From positions 12,370,441-12,434,440 of the forward strand of contig NC_134838.1 of the NCBI RefSeq assembly GCF_965363235.1: a stretch of 64,000 nucleotides of DNA, in the 5' to 3' direction. Under the pieces are notes generated by a model. The model made no database searches, was not told the origin of the DNA, and saw only the letters and a list, made by a program, of their open reading frames with translations. Position 1 is the first letter of the stretch. Each line of letters starts with the position of its first letter. A program made the translations under genes and the position numbers. Source of the DNA: Mytilus galloprovincialis (taxonomy: Eukaryota > Mollusca > Bivalvia > Mytilida > Mytilidae). Shown here piece after piece: positions 1 to 11,500 of the stretch.

Positions 1-530
1 ATACTAGATCTCAACATCTATCTAATTTAAATTCTAAATTCAAAAATTTTTCAAGATTACCTGATGAAATGAAATTTGTTTGGATTCTTTCATCTGAAGA
101 TTTGTTTGTTACTTCAAACTTATCTAATTTATTGCACTCCCTTTTTGAAGAACGAAAGAAAATTATAGAAAATATTGTTGTATAAAAAAAAAAAAAAAAA
201 AATAGAAGAAAAAATATATATTAGATATATATATATAAATTAAAATTGATCAGGAGTTGTCTCCCATAGACCTAGAACTATCCTAAAGATTTATGTAATT
301 TCTCCAGGTCACAGTGGCACCCATAACAACTATGTTTTGTCAATAACTTGGTTTATATCAGGTTAATTAGTGTAAATGTATATTCATGTGGTTTTTTGTT
401 TAATTGTACTTTAATCATTCTAATCATTTTCTGTGCTTTATTTTGTAATTCATTTGATTGTATAGCTCAAATTTTGGGCACCATGATTGGTTAATAAAAA
501 AATTATCTTATCTTATTATCATTCGAATTT
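1..530 (+). mobile_element. 3' end of a LINE-type retrotransposon (truncated by window edge)
   Basis: An open frame runs from base 3 to a TAA at 183-185 (about 60 codons). It contains the peptide LPDEMKFVWILSSEDLF and ends in a charged helix (LFEERKKIIENIVV). This resembles the extreme C-terminus of CR1/L2-like LINE polyproteins, where a short cysteine- or acid-rich tail follows the reverse transcriptase. After the stop there is an A-run, then about 300 bp of UTR-like sequence ending in a TTATCTTATCTTATTA tail at about 504-520, as expected for a LINE 3' end with a short repeated terminus. The clade is inferred from a short tail only. Confidence 0.55.
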
Positions 531-549
531 AAAATGTCTTGTTTTTCAT

Positions 550-2045
550 ATATGTTGTTCTTACTAGCAAACATTGTGAAGGATGTTTAAACTGGCCATT
601 CTTTTAAATGTAATGCATGAGGGAATGCGAAAGCAGTGGGATCAGACCGAGATCTTGTTGGTGGGTTACAAACGTCTTTTAATACTGATAACCAGAAAAC
701 ATGCCTCTAAGTAAGAAATACCTGTTCCCGATATAGAATCTTCAAAGAATTGTTATTCAATATTGTAAAGCCGATAAGATAGTTATCAAAGGTACCAGGA
801 TTATAATTTAGTACGCCAGACGCGCGTTTCGTCTACATAAGACTCATCAGCGACGCTCATATCAAAATATTTATAAAGCCAAACAAGTACAAAGTTGAAG
901 AGCATTGAGGATCCAAAATTCCAAAAAGTTGTGCCAAAAAGAAATATCTCATTCCTGAAATAGACTATATGAATCATTTGTTTGTTTGTTCTTGTTTTTC
1001 TTTGTTTGTACATATATTTTTCAGAGAAATTGGCTCGGTGTGTGTGTTTTGTAATAAGTTGTCGAATATTTTGGGGAATTTCTGTTATCTCATGCCTTCT
1101 TGTTGGATTGCAGTCTAGTAAAGGATACTGTTGTTACAAATGACCAATGGGGTCAAGAATGAAAATGAAAGCATGTTGGCTTCAGTCATGTACAGATAGA
1201 TTCAATCAAGGTTAGTGCATATGTCAATTCAGACTGTTATGTGTCACATATGTATTATGATGCCATGGATAGTAATAGAAGTGTTGTTGTCATTTTAGTA
1301 ATCCCTCACTTATTCGACAGGAAATTTCTCCAGCTAAGCTAAATGGTTTATTCAATCATAAATTGGGACACCAATGAAATCTGATATTAAAACCCATAGG
1401 AGCACCGACATGGAAGCAGTCAATAGTAATGATATTAGAAATAAAAAAGAACGTTATAGAAGGTCAATGACAGTATTCTGCAAAATCAGTTAACCATATG
1501 TCTTAAATACCTTATAGTTGTCATTTCTATCATTTTCTAACAGCTGCTGGTCAATTTGTACTTTTTTTACCTTTTTTTATGGCTTTGCAATTTTTAATGG
1601 TTATTTCATCGATTTTGTTTTACTTTTACGTAATATTGCTGCTTCAACTTCAAGTCATTCCCACCTTGTGGTACATGATATGTTTAGGCCTAGGGTATCA
1701 GCTGTTTTCTACGACTGCTCTGTACTGATATAGTACTGCTTATATAAAATGCAATGACATTTTGGGGTCAACGACAATAAGACAATTATATGACTGTGAA
1801 AACGTATATAAAATGTCAAGTTTCCTTCTTTTTAAAAAGGTTTTCACTTAGTTTTATTTCGACGATATCAACTTGATTGAATAATTCTTCCATTAACAGA
1901 TGAAACGATTTCATATTTGGTCTTTTTGAATTAAGTATAGTTTTGATCAATTTATGATTTCTATTTGAAATTGTGTTAATGTTTTTATGTTAGTTGTGGC
2001 GGTAAAATGCTGATGAATGTAGGACCAACAAAATATGGCAACATT
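550..2045 (+). pseudogene. Decayed alpha-L-fucosidase (GH29) gene copy
   Basis: Three exon relics lie in the order and orientation of the intact genes downstream. Exon 2 is at 550-660: the acceptor CAG has become CAT, and the peptide [11 protein letters not shown] is followed by an internal length change before the NAKAVG and RDLVG motifs. Exon 5 is at 1114-1210: 97 nt instead of 98, with a good acceptor and GTTAGT donor but a frame break. The start of exon 7 is at 1994-2045 (TTGTGGCGGTAAAATG, encoding the [12 protein letters not shown] region), after which similarity stops. Exons 1, 3, 4, 6 and 8 are absent. KHCEG resembles copy 4 (43088-51770) more than copies 1-3, so this may be a remnant of an older lineage. 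It cannot make a fucosidase. Confidence 0.9.
781..936 (+). repeat. Dispersed repeat family M (ACGCGCGTTTCGTCTACA core), copy 1
   Basis: The core reads CGCCAGACGCGCGTTTCGTC, followed by ACTCATCAG and a tail ending AAGTTGAAGAGCATTGAGGA. The same order of blocks recurs about a dozen times in this window on both strands. This copy sits inside the fucosidase pseudogene, between exon relics 2 and 5. The repeat class is unknown to me; it has no coding potential. Confidence 0.8.
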
Positions 2046-2497
2046 GTGTCAACAGTGTTTTCCCCCTTCGTGTTACCATGTTTAGATTGTTATGATATAG
2101 GAATATTCGTTAGTATATGGAAATCTCTCATCAATAATATAATTTTACGTTTTGTATGACATTACACTATATTTGAACTTCAATAATAATTTGCTTATTT
2201 CGTCAACCAAAGGGGGGTTTAATTAGAAGTATTTCCCCTTCTTTCAAGGTCTTTTGTTGCTGCATAAAGAAAGTAATCATTGACGACTACTTTCGTCCAA
2301 TGACTTTATGATTGCTTTAGGTCGGTTGTTTCTTATAATTTAATTAGAAATGTCTTCAACTGTCATGCGAGCTGTTGCATAGATCAATAAGGAAATGTTT
2401 AAAATATCAAATATTTATCGACAGTGATTGAGATATAACAAATTCAACGCTCTGTCGATTTTCCTATGACAAGTTAGTAAAAACGACAGGTCTATGG

Positions 2498-2533
2498 TCA
2501 TGTGATAAATCATGTGAGCTTTAAATTGTAAAC
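2498..2533 (+). promoter_or_regulatory. Conserved proximal promoter / 5' UTR block of fucosidase copy 1
   Basis: CATGTGATAAATCATGTGAG, followed by CTTTAAATTGTAAA, runs straight into the start codon. TCATGTGA occurs twice (2498-2505 and 2510-2517) with GATAA between. The same block lies immediately before copies 2 and 3. TCATGTGA is the known M-box recognised by MiT/TFE bHLH-Zip factors, and GATA is a common gut-factor site. Use of these sites here is inferred from conservation only. Confidence 0.6.
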
Positions 2534-5500
2534 ATGGCACATCAGTTCTTGTTGCTGTTCATTTGTTGCATAGGATTACAATGGAGTAATGCAAAATATA
2601 CTCCTGATTGGGCCTCTTTGGATACACGACCGTTACCAACATGGTATGACGAAGCCAAATTTGGAATTTTCATTCATTGGGGTGTATTTTCTGTTCCAAG
2701 TTTCCATGGAGCATGGTTTTGGCCATTGTGGAAGTCAAGCAACCCAGCTCCAGATATTGCAGATTTTATGAAAAGAAATTATCCACCTGATTTTACCTAT
2801 GCTGACTTTGCTAAAGATTTCACAGCAGAATTTTTTAATCCAGACGAATGGGCAGACATATTTAAAGCATCGGGAGCAGGGTAAGAATTGGAAGATATAT
2901 TTAAGCAATGGGAACAGGTCACAAGAGAATGCTTATAACGTTAAGATTTACATTACAGCTTTGGGAGGTGTTATGATTGGTATTTATTCTGATAAACTTG
3001 GTCTAAATATCTTTACTTGCTTTTAGTAACTGAAAAACATCCTAAATAGATTTTTTGTCTTTTGTCTTTTCTTTTGTGTGCCTAGAATCTGTCTTACGAG
3101 TAAGGCCCTTTGAATTTGGTTTTGACATGTTGCCTATAGTGTGCTGATACACCACCGTACTAGGTTAATGGGTAGTTGAGAGTTCATAAACATTATTACT
3201 CAACAGATTAATTATATCTCTGTACCAAATGAAGGTAGTCTAGCGGCTGTCGTTGGTTGACGTATGTCATAATCGTTTTTTACTATTATTTTTAGCTTTG
3301 AATAGGTCGCTCATTTTGGATTTTGTTATCTAGAAATGTAGCTGTTTTCATCCTTGATGTTTAGTTGTTATCAAAGTACATTTCATCTTTTTCCATATGT
3401 GCATTTGCTCTGTAGTTATTTTATTTCATGAAAGTTTATATCGTGTTTATTTAAATATTGCAACTTATGAAGGCAGAATTGGCATAGTAATACTTTGCTG
3501 TTTAAATCAAAGGTAAAACTGTCTTGATTTTTTTTTAATATTTTCAGATATGTTGTTCTTACCAGTAAGCATGGCGAAGGATTTCCTAACTGGCCGTCAA
3601 GTCATTCATTTAACTGGAATGCAAAAGCAGTGGGACCAAACAGGGATCTTGTTGGTGGGTAAAAATCAAGTTTATTGAATAACCAGAAACTTCTCTTAAA
3701 AAAAAGATTTTTTCGAATACTGGCTTTAATTCTATATCATGAAATAATTAAAATTCCGTATTTTAGCGGCCTGAGTCATAAATGAATTTGACAGAGGGCG
3801 ATTAATATTACAACGACAAAGCACATACGTCGAAAGGATGTTTCTTATGCACTGTTTGAAAGCAAAATAATCTATGTTAATTTAATGCGTCTTCGATAAA
3901 AACTTTGACAAAAACTTGAGAAATTTGCAATCTTGTATCAAAATTGTCTCCAAGCAATACAAAGCGGTGAATAAAATTTTGATTTAATTTTGTGTTGATA
4001 AATAAATAAATACATATAAATTCTTACATACAGATGACGAAATTCTTAATATTTACTTGTTTATTTCTGTATGTCACCTATTGGTATCATACATATAGAC
4101 TTATAATGTTTAGAGCCTAGAGTTGTCAACACTCAGTGCCGAAGGTGTAAGTTCTTAGACTGTCGTGGATAGTTAAATGTAGCACTGACAAACGATCGAT
4201 ACATGAAGTCTTTATTAATTTTTTTCAGGTGATCTGGCTGCAGCAATACGAAACAGAACTGATATAAAGTTTGGAACATACTACTGTCTTTCAGAATGGC
4301 TTCATCCACTGTATATGAAAGATAAAGCATCAAACTTCACAACTCAGAATTTTGTGAAGGTAAAATTCTATAAACAGAAACAGTCCAGAGTACAATCTAT
4401 GCTTCATATAATACTTATTAAATAAGTAGGTTGATTAGTAAAAAACAATATAATACCAGTGAGCTCTCAATCCAAACACCCACTGAAATCTTGGTATCAT
4501 AAAAATGCTTCTTTATTGTCATATCTGTTGTTTTTATACCTTAGAACTGAGGAAATAATATCCACTCATCACATTAAGAGTAAAATACAAGATATTATGC
4601 TACATAAAAGTCTATCGTTTTGCTAATTAAAGTCGATATATCTGTTTATGATTTTCTTTTGTTGAATTGTTAATTGTATTATCAATTTGATATTTGCTTG
4701 CTCTTTTAGACAAAAACCATTCCTGACCTTTATGAACTAGTAAGCAAATATAAACCAGAAATAGTATGGGCTGATATGGTTGATGATTTAGGATCTTCTT
4801 CGTACTGGACTTCAAAAGAATTTCTTGCTTGGTTGTTCAATGAAAGGTAACTGCACAATATACTTTTACAAGGTATTGACAATTCACTTGGAAACCCAAC
4901 ATATACCCTCACGGCACTTACCAATGAGGAAATCCTGGATAATCATAGGTCTGTTCTATGTTCCTATGTCCTTACAAACAACGGTATATTGCTGGGTATT
5001 CCAAGTGCTCCACGAAACCTCATTCTAAATTATTAACATCTATTTTATCAGCAATCAAAGACGGGCTTCAAAGTTATTGTGAAACTGCCTATTCTAGAGG
5101 TGGCGTGAATCAGATGTGGATACTTAAAAGAGGGACGAAAGATACCAAAGGGACAGTCAAACTCATAAATCTAAAACAAACTGACAACGCCATGGCTAAA
5201 AATGAAAAAGACAAACAGAAAAACAATAGTACACATGACACAACATAGAAAACTAAAGAATAAACCCCACGAACCCCACCAAAAACTAGGGGTGATCTCA
5301 GGTGCTCCGGAAGGGTAAGTAGATCCTGCTCCACATGTGGCATCCGTCGTGTTGCTTATGTGATAACAAATCCGGTAAATAGTCTAATTCGGTAGGTCAC
5401 ATTCATGAAAGGGAAGGGGATTGTAGTTACGACGTAAGGAACATATCCGATATCATTTGTGAAACGGTTATTCCATAACGGTCAACCAACTCGTGATGGC

Positions 5501-8500
5501 GTACGTAAAATTTACGAAGGGATGATTTCAACTTCACCATTTGGAACTCTTGGTTTAATAGCTTCCTTGTGAGCAGTAACCCTCTATCAAGAAAATCATG
5601 ATAGGAAGTGCAAGCACGGGAATATCGTATCAATTGGGAGATATATACCCCGTATGCAGGTGCTGCTGGAATGTTGCTACTTAGAAATGGAAAGTTCACA
5701 ATTGGAAAGCTGAAATCATCTCTTTTGTCGTAAAGTTTTGTTTTCAACCGACCCTCATTGTCAATTTCTAGATGATAGTCAAGATATGAAGCCGACTTAA
5801 CTGTATCTGTAGTATCCTTTATCTCCAATTCGATGGGATAGATGCGTTCCACATAGTCACCAAATTTTGAATTGTTTAGTGAAAGAACGTCATCTATATA
5901 GCGGAAAGTAGAGTTAAAGGATATTGCTAACTTCTTATCTTTCTTCCTAAGAAGTTCCTGCATGAAGTCAGCCTCATAATAATAAAGAAACAAGTCGGCA
6001 AGTAGAGGGGACACAGTTTGTTCCCATTGGGATGCCGACAGTCTGTTGAAAAACACGTCCTCCGAACGTTACAAATATGTTGTCAATCAAGAAATCAAGC
6101 ATCTTGATATTATCGGTTTCAGAGAATTTTTTGTTTGAATCAGAGTGATTCTTTACAAAGTATGATTTATCCCTCCCTAAGACAAGATACTTGTATCTAC
6201 GTTGGTTATTCTTTTTTTATGAAGCAAAGTAATACCAACTCTTTCAATTTGTCTTTTAGTTTGGAATGTGGAATACTTGTGTAAAGAGTAGAAAAGTCAA
6301 ATGTTTTAATACTGTTACAAGATGAAAGAGAGTTAGATTGTATGTACTCTAAAAGATCTTTGGAATTTTTAAGTATCCACATCTGATTCACGCCACCTCT
6401 AGAATAGGCAGTTTCACAATAACTTTGAAGCCCGTCTTTGATTGCTGATAAAATAGATGTATTAAAAATTCCAAAGATCTTTTAAAGTACATACAATCTA
6501 ACTCTATTTCATCTTGTAATAGTATTAAAACATTTGTCTTTTCTACACTTTATACAAGTATTTCACATTCCAAACTAAAAGACAAATTGAAAGAATAGGT
6601 ATTGCTTTGTTTCATAAAAAAGAATGACCAAAGAAGATACAAGTATCTTGTCTTAGGAAGGGATAAATCCTACTTTGTAAAGGATCACTCTGATTCAAAC
6701 AAAAAATTCTCTGAAACTGACATTATCAAGATGCTTGATTTCTTGATTGACAACATATTTGTTACGTTCGGAGGACGTGTTTTCCACAGACTATTGGCAT
6801 TCCGATGGGAACGAAGTGTGTCCCTCTTCTTGCCGACTTGTTTCTTTATTATTATGAGGCTGACTTCACACAGGAACTTCTTAGGAAGAAATATAAGAAG
6901 TTATCAATATCCTTTAACTCTACTTTCCGCTATATAGATGATGTTCTTTCACTATATAATTCCGGAGTACCTGAGATCACCCCTAGTTTTTGGTGGGGTT
7001 CGTGTTGTTTATTCTTTAGTTTTCTATTTTGTGTCATGTTTACTATTGTTTGTCTGTTTGTCCTTTTCATTTTTAGCCATGGCGTTGTCAGAGTATTTTC
7101 AATTTATGAGTTTGACTGTCCCTCTAGTATCATTCGTCCTTCTTTTACACTTTCATTTTAATTGTAAACCATTATTTTTGCAACACTTTTTAAAAATCTG
7201 GTTAGGTATATTATTTTTGTGTAAAACTTATTCCGTTTTGTAAAAGCGTACTTAATATACGTCGATATGAATTTATACCATAACATTATCCAGAATACTA
7301 TCATACATAAGAAATAGTATGGACTGAGGGCTTTTAGAATTACATATAGACAGCTCATTCAGCCTTGACATATTTCTAAATTATTTGGTTTTACATTACA
7401 AACATAGTTTTTAGCTGAAGGCTTTGTTTACCTTTTTCGGTAGGAGAAAACCGAATTTTAATGTGATGAAAATCCCGCACCAGGAGTCGGATTTCAGCTG
7501 GCCCATAAACAAAATGTGTACTAGTTAAATGAAATTGGACGTCATACTAAACTCCAAAATTTAAAATGAACTGTAATTAAAAAACATACAAGACTAACAT
7601 TTGTCAGCACAAATATATACAACTACAGTGATTTTTTTGTACTTTTCTAGATCGGCAAAAAACGTGTGTGCACACTTAGATATAAAAATAAGAAGTGAAA
7701 TGATTGGCCATGAGACAAATCTCCTCTAGAAACTAAATGACGTAGAAGTTTACAACAATTGGTCACTCTACACCCTTCAACAATGAGCAAAATAAATACC
7801 GCATAGTGAACCATAAAAGGTCCCGAAATGACGAAATATAAAACAATTCATAGGAGAATTAAACAGTCCGAATTATGAGTAAACCAATAAACGAAAAACA
7901 AATACAATTAAAAACCAATTGTTCAAAGAACAATTGAAGGTCTTTCCACAAGTAGAGATCTATTTTATTATCAAAATATTAAAAATCAATCTAAAATGTC
8001 AGTTCCTATGGCTTTATAATTATAAATATGAATTCAAAGCAAAGGTCAAAATCTGGATCGTGCAAATTACCTATGACCTTGACCTTAATTTCAAGGTCAT
8101 AAACCAAGGATCTCAAATCAAAAGACCCTAGGTTTTTATTATGTATGGTTAATGAGTTATATCACTTTAAGCATAATTCCAAATATAAGATGGGCGAAAA
8201 CTCCTATTTATTGTTTACGCACCCTTTCAACCAAAATTTATAAGTAACGGCATGTCGCAACTAACAATTTAGTGAAAATAAGATGTTGATATGTTATAAG
8301 GTTTTGGAAATTAGTAAAAATAAGCCAAAATAAAAATTTAGAATATGACCTTGACCTTTGACCTTGACCTTATTTTCATTTTTTTGGACGAAGGAACTTA
8401 AATCCAAAGACCCTAGGCCTATATCAATGATGGTTTACCAGTTAGAAACGCATATCACTTATATCAAATGCATAAGTGGAAATAACTCGCATATGGAGTC

Positions 8501-11500
8501 TCCGGATAGCTTCGGTCCAAATGAATATCCTAATCCTGAAGAAGTAACGAGCAATTTGGTAAAATAAATTTGTCGTAATCTTGCAAAGGAGTAGTGGCCA
8601 CAAGAAAAACAGTGTTTGGGGAGATAACTCTTACAACGTAAAGTATTTTGTTACGCAGTTGTAAATTTTTAAAGCGTATAAACTATACGACATCATATTT
8701 CAAATATCTAAGCGACATCTTTTGAAACATCAATACTACGCAAGAAAAAAATTTAGGCGGAAGAAAAAAAAAAAAAATAATAATCAGAACAAATTCAATA
8801 GGTCTTTCCACGGAAAGGTGGAAAGACCTAATAAAAGACAATCACTGAATTACAGGCTCCTGACTTTGAAACGGCAGATTCAGAATGAGGCTGTTGTAAC
8901 TATTGTTTCACCATACCATATTGTGTGCCTGTATCAAGTCTGATTCGTGTATTTCTAGTTGTTGCTTTTCTCCGAAGGAACCGAAAATGTCTGTGTGGTT
9001 GGTAACATAAGGTGTCTTTACATTTTTTAAATCTTTTCACCTCTTTTCCACTCGTTTACTTTCAGTCCAGTAAAGGACACTGTTGTGACAAATGACCGCT
9101 TTGGCCAAGATTGTAAATGCAAACATGGTAGCTACAAGACATGTACAGATAAATTCAACCCAGGTTAGTGAATAAATACTTTGCACAGCGCCAATGTGGG
9201 GAAACCAATTATCACCGAAAAGGTAACGAAAAGTGTAAAAAAGATAGTATTAATCGGTACTGAAATTTAAGAAAAAACCTAAGACACTGAATCATTTAGA
9301 ACTATCATGTCGAAGACAAAGCGGTACTCATGGAAAACAAATAAGATATTTATCAAAAAGTAACAGATTGTGTCTTAACTAATTATCTAATAGTAAAGAT
9401 CTTTCGGATTGCAACCAGAAAGTTGATTGACAGGTTTATACAATTCACTACATTTTTTTTTGTCGAATTTACCGTTTGGATTCGTAATGAATAGAAAAAA
9501 ACAACGTGCACAAAGAAGTTTAATATATAAGCAGGCATTGGTTCAATGACTTCCTCAACATACTAATTACCAAAAACCTTGTTCCCACTGACTTTAATTG
9601 TGCCTATACAATTTCTCGTGTGGTCAATAATTGAATTAATAAATTCCAAGCTTGAGGTAAGTTGTAAGCCTATAGCTAGCTGAAAGTACGTTGATTTTGT
9701 TGAACGAGGAATACTGCTTTCTCAAAAGTTGCTAAGACAGGGCTATGAATCAATCAAATTAAGGTCACCACTCAAGAAATTTTACGGTCGCCATCATGAG
9801 CTGATTGGCCATTATGACAAAAGTGTGTCAGAAATCATATCTGATATTCTTCCTCAGTCATTATAACCTTCCATCAATACCGAACTGAACATAGAAATAA
9901 CACGACGGGTGCCGTATACGGTGCAGGAAATGCTTACCCTTCCGGAGCACCTGATTTCACTCCCGGTTTCTAGTGGAGTTCGTGTTGTTTCTTAATTATT
10001 ATTTATAACTGTTGATGTAAATGTCCTTTGGTTTTGTGAGTCTTTGTTTACTTCTTGGTTTTGTGAGTCTTTGTTTACTTCTTGGTTTTGTGAGTCTTTG
10101 TTTACTTCTTGGTTTTGTGAGTCTTTGTTTACTCCTTGGTTTTGATTGTTATTGTCTTGTACGTCTAGGCAGGGTACATTTCTTTTTATTCTCGTTATTA
10201 TGATTAGGTTCTTTGCATTAAGTAGACCTGTTGGTGACCTTCTGCTGTTGTTTTTTTCTATGGTCGGGTTGTTGTCTCTTTGGCACATTCCCCATTTCCA
10301 TTCTTAATTTTATTATCATACTTGTCAGTTGTAGTATATAACCTATCTGACCAGATAGTAATACAGTTGTAGTTATAACTGTGTTTTAATCTTATTCATA
10401 ATATGTTAATAATCATAGGTAATAACATATTAAGCACTGTGATTATATCCAATGATACTGGTGCAAATGCTTTCTCTTTCAACTTTCAGGTGTTTTACAG
10501 AAATTCAAATGGGAAAATTGTATGACTATAGATAGATACGCCTGGGGGTACCGAAGGAATGCTGTTGTTGGAGACTTTCTGACTATTCATGAAATCATTT
10601 CAACCTTTGCATCCACAATAAGGTAAGTAAAATATACTCATGGAAAAGAAATGTAAGCATTAGATTCAAGATACTTTTAAAAATTGTCTGGACTCTTATC
10701 ACCATTAAAGAGTCCCAAGCATTAACTTTAAACGTGTTATTTTAAAAGTACTGGTAATATAAAATACAAGGGGAGTTGAAGGTCTTAGATAAAGACTTGT
10801 TTTAATAAACATTTTTAATATTTAAAGCTTAATCGATAACACTTTTAATGACAATACGCAATATGCAATATCATTTTTATCACTACTTATGTTTGATCGT
10901 AATTGTACAAAACTTTACAACTTGTTAGATTATGATTAACAGATTTGCATAAGGGTAGATTCTCCAGTCGGTTGAATTTTCCAAAGTCAGTTGAATTTTT
11001 CAAAATACACGGGGAGATGTGCATGTTGGTATGATATTTCAGTTCAGTGAGTTTTTTACTAGATTAATGGCTCATCGGACATAAATCCGTTGGCCCTACC
11101 CAGATTTTACTTTGGCATCACAAGTTCTCAAAAAATATTCATTGAATCAACATCAACACTTGATATCTTGTTACATACATCATAATATGATGATATTTAG
11201 GAGGTAGTTCTATTTGAAAATATTATTCTTGCTTATTATGTCATAGTTGTGGCGGTAATATGCTGATGAATGTAGGACCAACAAAATTTGGGAAAATCAT
11301 GCCAATATTTGAAGAAAGACTCCGTCAGTTTGGCCAATGGTTGAAGGTGAATGGAGAGGGAGTTTACAGTACAGTTCCATGGAGTCACCAGAATGACACA
11401 GTAATCAGAAATACTTGGTATGATATCTTTTAAGTTGCATAACACGAAACTGTAAACGGTATACAAAACAAAGAAATAAAGAATTGAATTGTTATCTTTA

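Noticed and set aside
9992-10288. Open frames with SQNQEVNKD repeats (minus) and GFVSLCLLL repeats (plus)
   Set aside because: Both come from a 27-bp tandem repeat whose period is a multiple of three; there is no start context or homology.
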